Assembly: GCA_009760885.1 (NCBI GenBank)
Contig: CM019703.1
Span: 13,376,459-13,440,458, forward strand
Source of the DNA: Achatina immaculata
Lineage: Eukaryota; Mollusca; Gastropoda; Stylommatophora; Achatinidae
Length of the DNA stretch: 64,000 bases
Direction: 5' to 3'
The first letter of the stretch is position 1; each line of letters begins with the position of its first letter. Both the position numbers and the translations under genes were made by a program. Under the pieces are notes generated by a model. It was given only the letters and a program-made list of their open reading frames with translations. It was not told the origin of the DNA and made no database searches. Below, piece after piece: positions 24,921 to 35,019 of the stretch.

Positions 24921-25042
24921 TTGTATGTGCTTATCTTGCTTTCTGCCATTCTTGTTTGTGTCCACTTTCCTCGATCTTATTATTTCTTTTTTGTTGTTTG
25001 TAAAATCGAACTATACGCCGCCATCTACTCCCCCCCCCCCAG

Positions 25043-25288
25043 CCGTGAAAGAGCTGAAAGAAGAGAAGCCAGACGCTGTCATCGGGCCTTACAACTGGCC
25101 CTACGCTGTGGCAGCAGAGCATCGCAGAATCCCGTATTTCGTGACGTCACAGATGCCTTTAGATCAGAAGTTGTCACCATTTCTGATCCAGCTGTTTCCA
25201 GATCCTCACATATTTGCTAGAGCCGCCGAGGACATGCTGAGATACTACAGGATCACCAGAGTGGTGGTGTTTCATGACTCTGTGGCAG
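25043..25288 (+). CDS. iGluR exon 2: amino-terminal domain, lobe 1
   Basis: Encodes AVKELKEEKPDAVIGP through VVVFHDSVAG. The polypyrimidine tract is an unbroken C run ending in AG at 25042; the donor is G|GTACGT at 25289. Phase 1 at both ends, matching exons 1 and 3. It contains the helix and the DAVIGP segment (xAIxGP in the family), the IPYF strand and RITRVVVFHDS, the classic alternation of lobe 1 strands. The Cys that in many iGluR ATDs precedes the xAIxGP strand and forms a disulfide is not present. The best conserved ATD exon and a secure anchor for the gene. Confidence 0.9.
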
Positions 25289-25374
25289 GTACGTGTGTCA
25301 TTAGCGACTGAAGTTAATGCTTTCGTTTTTTTTTCATTTATACGGTAAAGTAATGGAACATTGCCCAGTGTGGA

Positions 25375-25700
25375 CTAGAAGGCACGCATGTCATGAAACG
25401 ATGGAGGTGGACCGGTCATGTGCTCCGAAGGTGACACAGCAACATGGCCTAAAACAGCCACGAGATAGACACCCGAGGGCAAAAGAGAGGCCGACCAAGG
25501 GCTGCCTGGCTGAGAACTGCAGGAGCAGAAATGAGCAGCATGCAGCACAGATGTGGCATAATACAAAGGCTGGCCGCAGACCGTGAGAAATGGAGAGAGT
25601 TTGTTGCTGCCCTGCAAGACACCACAAGCCGTATTGGGGGAGGTGGTTTCGATCGCTGACAAAGGATAAAGACGGAAAAATGGATGGAATGCAGTAATTA
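25375..25700 (+). mobile_element. LINE 3' fragment, family F
   Basis: Plus strand, with frameshifts, reads as MKRWRWTGHVLRRSHSNMA, then KRGRPRAAWLRTAGAEMSS and ADREKWREFVAALQDTTS, a LINE reverse transcriptase C-terminus. Starts about 90 bp after exon 2. Confidence 0.8.
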
Positions 25701-25864
25701 GAAAAGATCTGTGGCTTTATCTTTAGCGATGGTGCCACAGCCAACCTAACTGTATAAGTGGATATCTAACTTCTTTTAAAGCTGACGAAGAAGACGAGGA
25801 TGGCCAGGCATGATACTGATCATATTACCATCTAATAAACAAAGATTATCTTATGTATGACCTA

Positions 25865-25988
25865 TCGTCAGGGAGCAGGTCAAGGTCTGTCTGCAGGAGC
25901 AGGTCAAGGTCTGTCTGCAGGAGCAGGTCAAGGTCTGTCTGCAGGGAGCAGGTCAAGGTATGTCTGCATGGAGCAGGTCAAGGTATGT
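25865..25988. repeat. 24-bp minisatellite
   Basis: Five copies of GGAGCAGGTCAAGGTCTGTC plus TGCA. Confidence 0.95.
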
Positions 25989-26177
25989 TTCAAAAAAAAA
26001 AAAGAAAAGAAAACTTCATCTTGCTATTGCAAGGTAATACAAAAGTAAACATAACCAGGAAACGCCAAATTATATAACTAACCAGATCATCACAGAACAC
26101 TTTTTTTTCCCTAAAATAAAAAAAATAGGTGAAATTCCATCATTAGAAAAATCTTAATCATTTTACTTCCTTGACAG

Positions 26178-26353
26178 GTGAAATAATTCTTGAACGACTC
26201 TCCCGGCAGCCGCAGATGGAGGTAACTGGCTTCCTGCTGAACAGAAAATCTATCTCCAACCTAAGAGAGCAGTTGAAAATTGTCCGCAGCAAATATTACA
26301 CTGCCTTCATTAGCGTTCTCAATGCTAAAAATGTTCAAGAACTGCTGGAGCAG
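26178..26353 (+). CDS. iGluR exon 3: amino-terminal domain, lobe 2
   Basis: Encodes GEIILERLSRQPQMEV through NAKNVQELLEQ. Acceptor TTGACAG, donor CAG|GTAACG at 26354. Starts in phase 1, ends in phase 0. LREQLKIVRSKYYTAFISVLNA is the helix followed by the strand that in ATDs reports inter-lobe contacts, and VQELLEQ joins directly to AL at the start of exon 4, the usual LLxxA pattern. The preceding intron is only 0.9 kb and holds a LINE fragment and a 24-bp minisatellite. Confidence 0.88.
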
Positions 26354-26514
26354 GTAACGATATTTGGCCAAAATATAATTACCGTAATGATGACACCCTC
26401 CCCTATCATCGTAAATCCGTTAGTAATACTTCATACTTTAACTCAAACCTTTACTTAATATTTACTTGCTTGCAACTATATCCCTTCATCCTCTCTCTCT
26501 CTCTCTCTCTGAAC

Positions 26515-26757
26515 CTTAAGTGCTCAAGGCACATGGGACTTTCCCAATGGTTTTCCACAAACGCCTGACCTTTGTCTTTTTTTTTCCCGCTCTTGCCCAA
26601 GTGAGACCTCTGTTGCTCAACATCCTTTCTGTTGTTCTTCTCCATGTCTCCTTTGGTCTACCCTTACTTCTGTTTCCCTGTGTATCCCTTCGTAGAATAA
26701 CTAATAGTATCCCATCTCTTGGCTCACCAGCCATCAAGCTCTTCTAAAAGGACATGG
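26515..26757 (-). mobile_element. LINE 3' fragment, family E
   Basis: Minus strand encodes GNRSKGRPKETWRRTTERML and GKKKTKVRRLWKTIGKVPCA. Near-copies at 55905-56460 (minus) and 43895-44125 (plus). Confidence 0.82.
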
Positions 26758-26789
26758 TTCTAAACGTATCTTGCTAGATCTTGTCGGAA

Positions 26790-27152
26790 ATTATTTTAAC
26801 GAATGTTAAAGATTGTGGTGTTAGAATAACTGCACAGTAACTGTATATGTATGTATGTGTGTGTGTGTGTGGTGTGCGCTCGCGTGTGTGCGTGCTTTCT
26901 TGTTAGGTTAATTACCTTTCATGTAGTTCATGTTCTCATATTTGTGAATGCAATAGTTTCATTTTGCACTCTTTTTGACATATTTTTTTTCCTTTCTCAT
27001 GTAAGTTATATTAAAATCGAGTGTGTGGGAAGAGTGAAAGATGGAATGATGAAGAGGAGAATGTAAGACGGGCCTGCGTGCTCAGTTCTTCACCCTTTGA
27101 AAATAAAGATCATTCATTCATTCATTCATTCATTCATTCATTCATTCATTCA
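26790..27152 (+). mobile_element. 3' UTR of an L2/CR1-like LINE with ATTC tail
   Basis: Matches the last part of the LINE at 20277-23140: AATGTAAGACGGGCC, CACCCTTTGAAAATAAAGAT, then about ten ATTC units at 27110-27152. No coding part remains. Confidence 0.8.
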
Positions 27153-27229
27153 AGTTAATGATACGTGGCCAAAATATAAAAACGCAGTATTAAACGGTAA
27201 GTATGCAAGTTATGACTATTCAATTCGAA

Positions 27230-27660
27230 TGTAATATCCACCCTCATTTATGCATGCGAAAGCTGGAAAATAACTAAAGAAAAAGACAAGAAATTAGACT
27301 CTTTTGAAAACAAATGCCCAAGGAAAATACTCGGCATCAAGTGAAATGAATTCAAGAACAATGCAGAGATAAGACAGATGACTGAACAACAACCAGTCTC
27401 ATGGGTGATCAGGAAAAGGAGATGGACATATGTTGGTCACTTGATGAGAAGAAATGATCAGAGAATCCTAAAACAAGCTATCAAGTGGAACATAACAGGC
27501 CGAACAAAAAGAGGCAGACCGCGTGAAACTCTGAAGACGACATTGTTAAGAGAGGCCAAATTAACAGGCATAAAATCCTTTGATGAGGTTGAAAGACTCG
27601 CCGAAGACAGGAAAAATTGGCGAACTACTTTGCGAGCCCTATGTGACGTTTAACGACACG
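27230..27660 (+). mobile_element. LINE 3' fragment, family D
   Basis: Encodes EQQPVSWVIRKRRWTYVGHL, TGRTKRGRPRETLKTTLLRE and DRKNWRTTLRALCDV then stop; further upstream codons are broken. Near-copy at 45340-45800. Confidence 0.85.
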
Positions 27661-28274
27661 GGAAGGATATAAGATATAAGATGCAATGATCTTTGGCCAA
27701 CATATACTGTTAATAATGATCAACCAATGAATTCTGATCAAATTATAATAGCGCTAACAAAGATTTCGTGTCTGCACGTGATTTCTCTGGCTTGGTTTAA
27801 TCTTAACGGAAAGAAACTGGTTAACGAGGAGGTCTTCAAAGGCATTCCTATTAATACGAAGGAAACAAACTGGACTTTGTTAGAGAGAAGACTTAACTAT
27901 GAAAACTGAATAGCCACAGCCGGCACAAAACGTGCACTGCTGTCACACGATAATGCAAACTGTTGTGCTAATTCAACTTGCAAACAGAGTAGGGCATTCA
28001 CTCGTTGTAAAGGTATGGAGCTTTACCGAGAACTGAGCATCGTAGATCTCTTTACGTAGCCCACTCCTAGCCAGACTTATGACCGCCTTAGAGTAACAGG
28101 TAATTAATTAACTGCGATCTTCCCTGATAGTGGTAAACAAGTAATCTTTTCTAAAGCGAGAAAGCTGTCTTTGCTCTCATTGAGTCCGGGCGGAAGAAGA
28201 AACTGACTAACGTTTTTACTGACGAGTCTTTTTGAAAATTTTCAGACGCGAAGACGCTCTCCGATTTGTCAGTC
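27661..28274. other. No gene seen
   Basis: No recognisable coding or repeat feature apart from short open frames. Confidence 0.5.
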
Positions 28275-28535
28275 AGCCATCCGTAGCCCAGCTAAGACCC
28301 TGTCCCACCTCTTCGTTGGTATCCCCGGTAATAGGCCTAGATTAGGTGACTGGGCAGAGATTACTATATTCCACATGGTGGTAGATCCTGCTAAAGAAGT
28401 ATTGCACATCTCCTGCTTTTTAGCTCCAATTAGAAGACTGAAAAAGATGCCTCTTTAATTCTCTCCGGGTCTAGCACGATGTTGCACTTCAGTATCTTCA
28501 CTTTGTATCAGCTGTAAAGAACACTGGCTCTCAGT
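28275..28535. repeat. Dispersed repeat G
   Basis: Shares CATGGTGGTAGATCCTGCTA, GACTGAAAAAG and TGTAAAGAACAC blocks in the same order with 48370-48660. Type unknown. Confidence 0.75.
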
Positions 28536-28796
28536 TCCAGGGAGATCGAAGGAGAAGAAGGAAGAAGGAGAAGGAAGAAGGAAGAAGTTTCCTTTCCGAA
28601 GCTTCGTAATAAAACTTTTCTGCAGCATGAAAAGCTCCATGGTTCAAGTCCAGGCTGTGGCGGAATGTTTTCCGACCGACCAGTTCCTGGGCCAACCTGC
28701 TCCAGGAGTGGGTACCAGGGAAAACAAAGGCAGCGAGGACAAGGTGCTGGGCTTCCTGCCGTACAGTGCTGTACTGGTCTAGAAATGTATAAACTA

Positions 28797-29455
28797 GGAA
28801 AAAATGTAGGAACAGCTTTATTACTTAACAACTACAAAGTTGTGACGTTTCGGAGTGAGCCTTAATCATACAAAACATACATAAGGAAGAAATAGAGAGA
28901 GGAAATAAAGTATAGATTCACATGAATACTTTTTTTTAATTAAAAAGTTAGAGTACTTAGCTGTAAATTGTAAGGTGTGGCTTGTCCGGCGGTGTGTGTC
29001 AGGAATGGATTTAGCAGAACGTGGAGATTGTTTAAATGGAGACCTGTGATATATGATCGGTGGGTTGTAACTGGGGATGGTGGATGGGAAACCGGGGAGG
29101 GGAGAGAGAGTGATACAATGTTGACCTAGCCAGGAGAAGTTGAGATAGATGGTTAGGGAAGAGGGGTTGCAAAGTGATGCTATGAGGAGGCTTGACAAGT
29201 AAGAAGGGGTGGAGTTTAGATAGATTATTAAATCCATTTCTGACACACATCGCCGGACAAGCCACACCTTACAATTTACAGCTAAGTACTCTATTTAACT
29301 TTTTAATTTAAAAAATAGTATTCATGTGAATCTATACTTTATCTCCTCTCTCTTTACTTCTTCGTCCTGTATGTTTTTGTACGATTAAGGCTCACGCCGA
29401 AACGTCACAACTTTGTAGTCGTCAAGTAATAAAGCTGTTCCTATTTTTTTTCCTA
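28797..29455. mobile_element. PLE fold-back (two inverted terminal repeats)
   Basis: Arms 28797-28985 and about 29255-29455 are inverted copies carrying CTTTATTACTTAAC, GTGACGTTTCGG and GAGAGAGGAAATAAAGTATA. The right arm reads GGCTCACGCCGAAACGTCAC. The middle (28986-29254) matches the 3' part of the PLE at 60890-61817. No intact protein. Confidence 0.8.
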
Positions 29456-29599
29456 CTTTATATATTCCGATATCACAACTTTATTGCAGTGCTTCGTGTA
29501 TGGTTGTATGCTTATACACTAATTATTGTGTGAGCTGGTCTAGAAATGTGAAGGCACTAAAACTCATACATCCTCGGCACGCAAATTCCACAGGGCATG

Positions 29600-29850
29600 T
29601 ATTATTTGGTTAGTTGAGTAGTTGGGCGCTCGGTTTACTAATCCAAATGGTACGGGTTCAAGTCCCAGCAGTGGAATTTTTTTTTTCCCCGATTTTTAGA
29701 AATCTGGGAAAGTATGTGCGATGAGGCGTGACGCTGACCACATCACACTTCCATGTGCCGATTGTGTTGGAAATACGGGCCTAACACCGTATATCTCTCA
29801 ATCCCAATATGCCTTACTGGTGAAACGGGATTTGATCTTTTACTCATTTA
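29600..29850 (+). mobile_element. tRNA-derived SINE copy
   Basis: Head at 29625-29675 has TAGTTGGGCGCTCGGTTTAC and a B-box GGGTTCAAGTCC; body has GCTGACCACATCACACTTCC and AACACCGTATATCTC shared with the other copies. Confidence 0.7.
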
Positions 29851-30089
29851 TTATTTTTGTTACTTAGTACGAAGACAAAGTAATCCCAAAAACGACCCGT
29901 CAATTTAGATGCTGAAAGAGATATTTTTAGTGAAAGCTGTGTTACAGTTTTTTTTTTCTCCTCTTTTTATTTTTATTGTGAATAATTTCCCAAATGAAGT
30001 TGCGAGGGGAGGGGTAAATGTAAATGAATTACTTAAAAAAAAACAAAAGATAAAATGATAACTTCGCGCTCCATACTTTTTTTTTTCAG

Positions 30090-30143
30090 GCTTTGTCGCT
30101 GAGTATGTTTTCTTCTACTTACAAATGGTTGTTGGTGAATATG
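30090..30143 (+). CDS. iGluR exon 4: 54-nt exon of the amino-terminal domain
   Basis: A small phase 0/0 exon of 18 codons, ALSLSMFSSTYKWLLVNM, with acceptor TTTTTTCAG and donor ATG|GTAAGT. It matches the kainate receptor stretch ALAMGMMTEYYHYIFTT in position and pattern (A-L, then M, then aromatic Y-x-W/Y and a hydrophobic strand). In kainate receptors this strand is followed by about ten residues (D-L..LD..) before the segment found here in exon 5, so a further micro-exon could lie in the 3.5-kb intron that follows. Confidence 0.8.
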
Positions 30144-30364
30144 GTAAGTATGGTTTTCCTTCAAATAATCGCGGCATGTTTTCATTGTGTATGGTGGAAG
30201 TTAATGACGCTAAAGACGTATTCCATCAGTTCTGTCAAATTAGCTAAAATTAGGATAAACAGGCGCTGTCATTAGCTTGGCTGTAAAACTGGAATATCTT
30301 TTGTTTTTCTTTCTTCATTTGTTTTATGTTTGGGTGAAAACCCGTATACGTGGCGACTGAACCC

Positions 30365-30655
30365 GTATACGTGGGCTGTTCGTCAAGTAGCTCCAAGCTG
30401 TTCATCAAGTAACTCCGAGCTGTTCGTCAAGTAACTCCAAGCTGTTCATCAAGTAACTCCAAGCTGTTCATCAAGTACCTCCGAGCTGTTCGTCAAGTAA
30501 CTCCAAGCTGTTCATCAAGTAACTCCGAGCTGTTCGTCAAGTAACTCTAAGCTGTTCATCAAGTAACTCCGAGCTGTTCGTCAAGTAACTCCAAGCTGTT
30601 CATCAAGTAACTCCGAGCTGTTCGTCAAGTAACTCCGAGCTGTTGGTTTACTAGG
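30365..30655. repeat. 22-bp minisatellite
   Basis: About thirteen copies of CAAGTAACTCCAAGCTGTTC plus AT, with C/A-G alternation (CCGAGC, CCAAGC). Confidence 0.96.
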
Positions 30656-31559
30656 CGGTCATATTTATGTGTATAATTTCTCTTTACGCTAGGTGTCGCT
30701 GTTCAACATGCGGTGCTCGCTATGAATATCATTATTATTGTATGCTGTACACCATATACTGGGAGCACTGGATAATAGTGCATTTTAAAATCTGATAACT
30801 AGTTTAGTGTTGCTGTTAGTTCAACAGTGTAGTTGAAATTGGCGCAGTCCTCATTGGGGTCGCAGTGCAGACCTTTGAGAAGTTAATTGTTTTCTCCTGT
30901 TCGGCGTCTTTGACTTGCGTGAAATCCTGTGTGTTATAACAGTGGTTCTGAAACTGTTTCAGACTGTAGCACACTTTGCGGTGCAGCTTTATACCATGGC
31001 ACATCTGTGTTTTAGATGCTGGACTGGTTCTAAGGACTGCAAACGCGCCACAAACAGCCTCTGGTAGTCAAGTCCAGCTCCTGGCCTTCCCGTGGCAGAA
31101 CTGTTTAAACTGACAGGAGAAGGGGCGAGGGCGAATATCTGGCGCCTGAAAACCAGTTACTTAGGGTAGATGAGTGGCACGTTTGGTAGCTCATCTGCCG
31201 CTGTTGGCGAGATCTTCAGCTGCCGTGCGTGGAGCGGTGCTCCTCCCGGCCAATGAAGAAATTTGCAAATGAGGTTGCCGCGCAGGATCACTGCGGAAAG
31301 GGTGGTAGAAAGGATAAAGCGAAGCAAACAGTCAAATCACGGCACCTCTGGTCTGGAGGTCGGCCACGTCCTGAGTGCAGTCATGTCGGGTGAAATGCAT
31401 GAACCGGCTTGTCCCAGAGGTTAAGACACTGCTGGCGAGACTCTTCAAATGCCGCGCGTGGAGTGAAGCTCCTCCCGGTTAAGGAAGTAAATGCGGAAAA
31501 GAAATAAAGGTTGCTGTGCGGAGCCGATGGGAAAAGGTGGTGGAAAGTGAAGTTTAACC
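30656..31559. other. No gene seen; GC-richer than surroundings
   Basis: Contains GCCGCGCGTGGAGTGAAGCT at 31450 and a related GCCGTGCGTGGAGCGGTGCT at 31222, a diverged ~220-bp duplication. Function unknown. Confidence 0.5.
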
Positions 31560-31905
31560 GGTATGTCCAGTAGTATCGCTACGAGAGCTATACCACGGCA
31601 CCTCTGCTCTAGAGGCCGCCCACGTCCGAAATACACCTACACTGGTGAAATATGCCTAAACCGGCACACATCAGGGGTGGAACTCGATGGCTAGACATGT
31701 CATGCCACCTCCGCTCTAGAGGTCGGTAACGCCTGATAAACACCCATACTGGTGAATTTTGCCTAAACCGGCTCATACCAGGGGTGAATCTTGAAGGCTA
31801 TGCATGTCACAGTACCTCTGCCCTAGAAGTCGGTCCCGTCCCAAACACGCCCATACTGGGATAATGCCTAAACCGGCTCAACCCAGGGGTAGAAGTCAAT
31901 AGTGG
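31560..31905. repeat. ~115-bp tandem repeat
   Basis: Three diverged copies with GGCACCTCTGCTCTAGAGG, CCCATACTGGTGAA and GCCTAAACCGGC. Confidence 0.88.
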
Positions 31906-31984
31906 CGAGGATTCGTCCTCCTGGACAAAAGCTCCATCCTGGTCACAACTAGGAAGGGTAGCGGCCACGACCGCAAAATGCTGA

Positions 31985-32282
31985 AGTCGGAGACACTGGA
32001 CCAGGGCAGTCTAGATAGGCAACCACCTCTCACCCGGCGGGGATGTTTGCGGATCCTAATCACGCTGAGATTTTCCAGTGAGAAAGTCCAACCCTGGACT
32101 GGATGGGCAACCACCTCTCACCCGGCGGTAATACACGGGTATCTCAAAACACGTCGAGGTTTTCCGGTGAGAAAGTCCAACTCTGGCCTGGGTGGGCTAC
32201 CGCCTCTCACCCAGCGGGGATGCACTGATATCCTAAACACGTCGAGGTCTTCCGGTGAGAAAGTCCAACCCTAGACTAAACT
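31985..32282. repeat. ~70-bp tandem repeat
   Basis: Four copies with CAACCACCTCTCACCCGGCG and GAGAAAGTCCAACCCTGG; GC-rich. Confidence 0.9.
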
Positions 32283-32520
32283 GGTGCAATGAAAACCACG
32301 GTGTCACGCAATCCCGCTTCCGAGACCCACCAAGAATACAGGCTAAAGCACTATGATACTCTGAACCCCTTGTGGTCCTTTCGTGGATCTCGTGTGGTCT
32401 ATTTTGGACCACACAGGGGACCACGGGACCTAACGAGGACCACAGGCGTGAATTCAGTAGGTTCACAGTGCGGTTTTTGGTGGTAGAAGTGAACGAAGAA
32501 GAAGAAGAAGAAGGAGATGC
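32283..32520 (+). repeat. Dispersed repeat with GAA tail
   Basis: Near-copy of 35655-35895: GAAAACCACGGTGTCACGCA, CTCGTGTGGTC, then a GAA run (32497-32513). Same strand in both; the GAA run at the end suggests a retroposed tail. Confidence 0.82.
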
Positions 32521-32614
32521 TGGACTTTCGTGTAATTCACCATATAGTTTTTTTGTATTTAAGTTTACATTCAATACTTGGCCGGAGATCCGCTAAACAA
32601 ACATGATCCAGTCC

Positions 32615-32862
32615 GCCTTGTGGCGTCTTGCTGGGCAGCAACAAATTCTTTCCACTTCTCACGATCTCCAGCCTACCTTTTTTTGTGTGCCCAACTGTGC
32701 TGCATACTACTCATTTCTGTGTCTGCAGTTCTTTGTCAGGTAGCTCTCTGTCGGTCCCTTTCATTCTTTCTTTCTTTCTTTCTTTCGTTCGGATGTCCAT
32801 CTCATCGCTGTGTTAGCGATGTTACTGGTGTCCTTTCGGAGCACACCATCAGTCTAATTCCA
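32615..32862 (-). mobile_element. LINE 3' fragment, family F
   Basis: TGGCGTCTTGCTGGGCAGCA matches TGGCGTCTTGCAGGGCAGCA at 1807; remainder co-linear, interrupted by a TTTC run. Confidence 0.7.
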
Positions 32863-33512
32863 GCGTCTTATAACATCCTTGTTTTCATTGACCAAGTAGG
32901 TCTCTGTTATTTATTGTCTTTTCCCAGTAAATATTGAAAATATTGTTTACATTACTTTGACGAAATTCAGTGTAAAGTTTGACAAACACTGATTTATGTT
33001 AGTTATAAGACTGAATTGTGAGTGAAATCTTGCTTTATCCTTCACATACTCTCAGCCGTTGTTGTCTTCAGTGTAAGGATATGTCGTGGTGTAGGCGGAT
33101 ATCATGCGCTCAGCACATTTTGTCGAGTATCCTTATCAGGAATGTGGCCTGTGAGAATCGATCCCGCTCCTTCAGTCGTGGACTGGCCAAGACACAGTGT
33201 CGCTATCGGTTCAGCCAGACCTACCCACAAAATGATTATGATAATCTAAGACTGTTTACAAACCTGAGAAAACTGTATACATGGCTAGCCGTGTTATGTT
33301 CAATGAACAGGGACTGACGTATGAAGAACTCGTGCACATAGAGCAAGTCTGAATTCAGCACGGTTGAAAGAATGCAATATAATGAAGATATCCTATGTTA
33401 AATAATAATATAGGAAGATAGCCGAAAATCTTTCATTAAAAACCGCAGTTCTGTAGCTCTTTCTAGTACCAGTTTGAACACTTTCCCTTTACCAATTTAG
33501 GCTCACACAGCA
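32863..33512. other. No gene seen
   Basis: Unique-looking intron sequence. Confidence 0.5.
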
Positions 33513-33662
33513 CAGCACGAAAACCACTGACCTAGCGTGACCTATAAACTTGTTCTTCCCTAGCATCTATTCGAGTATTCTCTAAAACAGCATGAAAGCC
33601 ACTTACCTAGCGTGACCTATAAACTTGTTCTTCCCTAGCATCTATTCGAGTATTCTCTAGAA
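33513..33662. repeat. 75-bp tandem duplication abutting exon 5
   Basis: Two copies starting CAGCACGAAAACC and CAGCATGAAAGCC and ending TATTCGAGTATTCTCTA; the next CAG (33663-33665) is the exon 5 acceptor. Confidence 0.95.
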
Positions 33663-33665
33663 CAG

Positions 33666-33869
33666 TACGTGGACTCTCAAGCAAACATTACCGTCCTGCG
33701 ACTGATGATGGACTCCAGCTCCAATTCATGCGCTCTTGGTGCCGGGGACATAAGTCTCAGAAGGGCTATTTTCCACGATGCAGTCCGTCTGCAGGCACAT
33801 ATAAGCCAAGCTGATGTAATGAGCTTACATGGTCACACGGGAGTTACCATGCGGGGGATAGTTCGCAAT
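33666..33869 (+). CDS. iGluR exon 5: amino-terminal domain
   Basis: Phase 0/0, 68 codons, from YVDSQANITVLRLMMDSS to VTMRGIVRN; donor AAT|GTGAGT at 33870. ANITVLRLM matches the N-(I/M)-T-G-x-R strand of kainate ATDs and carries a sequon (NIT). LRRAIFHDAVRLQAH is the long helix with the conserved A-x-x-x-D-A-V pattern. The acceptor is AACAG with a poor pyrimidine tract and sits right after two tandem 75-bp repeats whose junctions each carry CAG; the first exon base could be checked there. Confidence 0.82.
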
Positions 33870-33989
33870 GTGAGTGAGACATTTTATTGCTCTCTCTTTG
33901 TTTATGAATATTTCGACATGTCATTCTTATATTTTAAGGTTCTTAACTGGACATATCCGTATCCTTTATGTGTTTAAAATAAAGGTAAC

Positions 33990-34120
33990 GGTAAAATACC
34001 GTGTTTCCATGCCATTAAAGCATATTGGAATACGGTGTTAGGCTCATATTTCTAAGACCGTCGGCACATGACAGAGTATTACCCCTGGTATCCATTATTG
34101 GAAGCTAGGTGGACCTCGGG
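33990..34120 (-). mobile_element. SINE fragment
   Basis: TTTCCATGCCATTAAAGCAT and ACGGTGTTAGGCTCATATTT match the body of the other SINE copies; no head. Confidence 0.6.
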
Positions 34121-34702
34121 GCCTTTTGATCTTTTAGGAGTATAGGGACCAAAATGGAATTCAGATTCCGAGCAATTTAAAGTTTTAAAGAGTTTTGTGT
34201 CAGCAGAGTGTAAAGTAAAACATCTTTTGAAGGACAGGCGGTAGTGATACTTTCCACAGTTTTGGTGAAGGAGTTATGTGGGACATATTACGGGGTGTAG
34301 TAGAAATAATGCTACTTTTAATAATAATGATAATAATAATAATAATTATTATTATTATTGTAGTGGTATAGCAGTATTTGTATACAGTGGTAGTGGTAGT
34401 AATACTGTTAGTAATAGTAGTAGTAGTAGTAGTAGTAGTAGTAGCAGCAGCAGCAGCAGCAGCAGTAGTGGTAATAGCAGGAGCAGCACAAGTTACTTTT
34501 GCCTAAAGACTTAAAGGTATACTTTATTTTCGGTGAAAATACACTTGAGAATTTCAAGAAAAACAAATTGGTAATTTATCAGTTTCTACACCACCGATGT
34601 AGTGAGAAACACAGTTCAAAATCGTTTTTATCCTCATCAGATATTAACAGGATTTTCGTGAACTGAAATCTGTTTTTTTTGTAACAATTTTTTTTTTTTC
34701 AG
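34121..34702. other. No gene; trinucleotide repeats
   Basis: ATA/TAT runs at 34318-34360 and GTA/GCA runs at 34416-34466. The Ser-rich open frame over them is a repeat artefact. Confidence 0.6.
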
Positions 34703-34807
34703 CTGGAAATTGATGGATGTACCGGCCACTTGAAATTTTCCCGAAATGCAGCAAGAGAAGAAAGCTTCCTGCAGATCATGGCCTTGGAAGGATACAGAAG
34801 TGGATTG
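34703..34807 (+). CDS. iGluR exon 6: end of amino-terminal domain
   Basis: Phase 0/0, 35 codons. Acceptor is a T run ending CAG at 34702; donor TTG|GTGAGT at 34808. LEIDGCTGHLKFSRN is the G-x-T-G-x-x-x-F signature that ends the ATD in AMPA, kainate and delta receptors, and ESFLQIMALEGYRSGL is the final strand leading to the linker. The next exon is 14.5 kb away, the largest intron in the window. Confidence 0.9.
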
Positions 34808-34894
34808 GTGAGTATAGTTTGCATTTGTTTTCATTTCTTGTCTTATTCTTGGCCATGAACAGCCATGCGCTTGGCTCGCTTACCTAGATTTTAA

Positions 34895-34980
34895 AAAAAG
34901 TAAAGGGTTATCCTGTCATGCCTTAGAGGCACATAGGGATATGGTGTTAGTGCCCATATTTTCCCAGATACTAACGATGA
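34895..34980 (-). mobile_element. SINE fragment
   Basis: GGGATATGGTGTTAGTGCCC and TTTTCCC blocks as in the SINE at 18415-18690. Confidence 0.5.
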
Positions 34981-35019
34981 ATACTGATTATAGTTGACTA
35001 TCAAACTCATGTTTGTCTT

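Noticed and set aside
24541..25042. Long upstream extension of exon 2 as coding
   Set aside because: The frame is open by chance; it lacks ATD similarity, includes a repeat and a T/C tract ending in AG, and exon 1 supplies the correct preceding residues in phase.
28610..28690. Another tRNA-like B box (GGTTCAAGTCC)
   Set aside because: No matching A box or conserved SINE body could be seen nearby.
29617..29680. tRNA gene
   Set aside because: A and B boxes are present but no full cloverleaf; the sequence continues into the dispersed SINE body.
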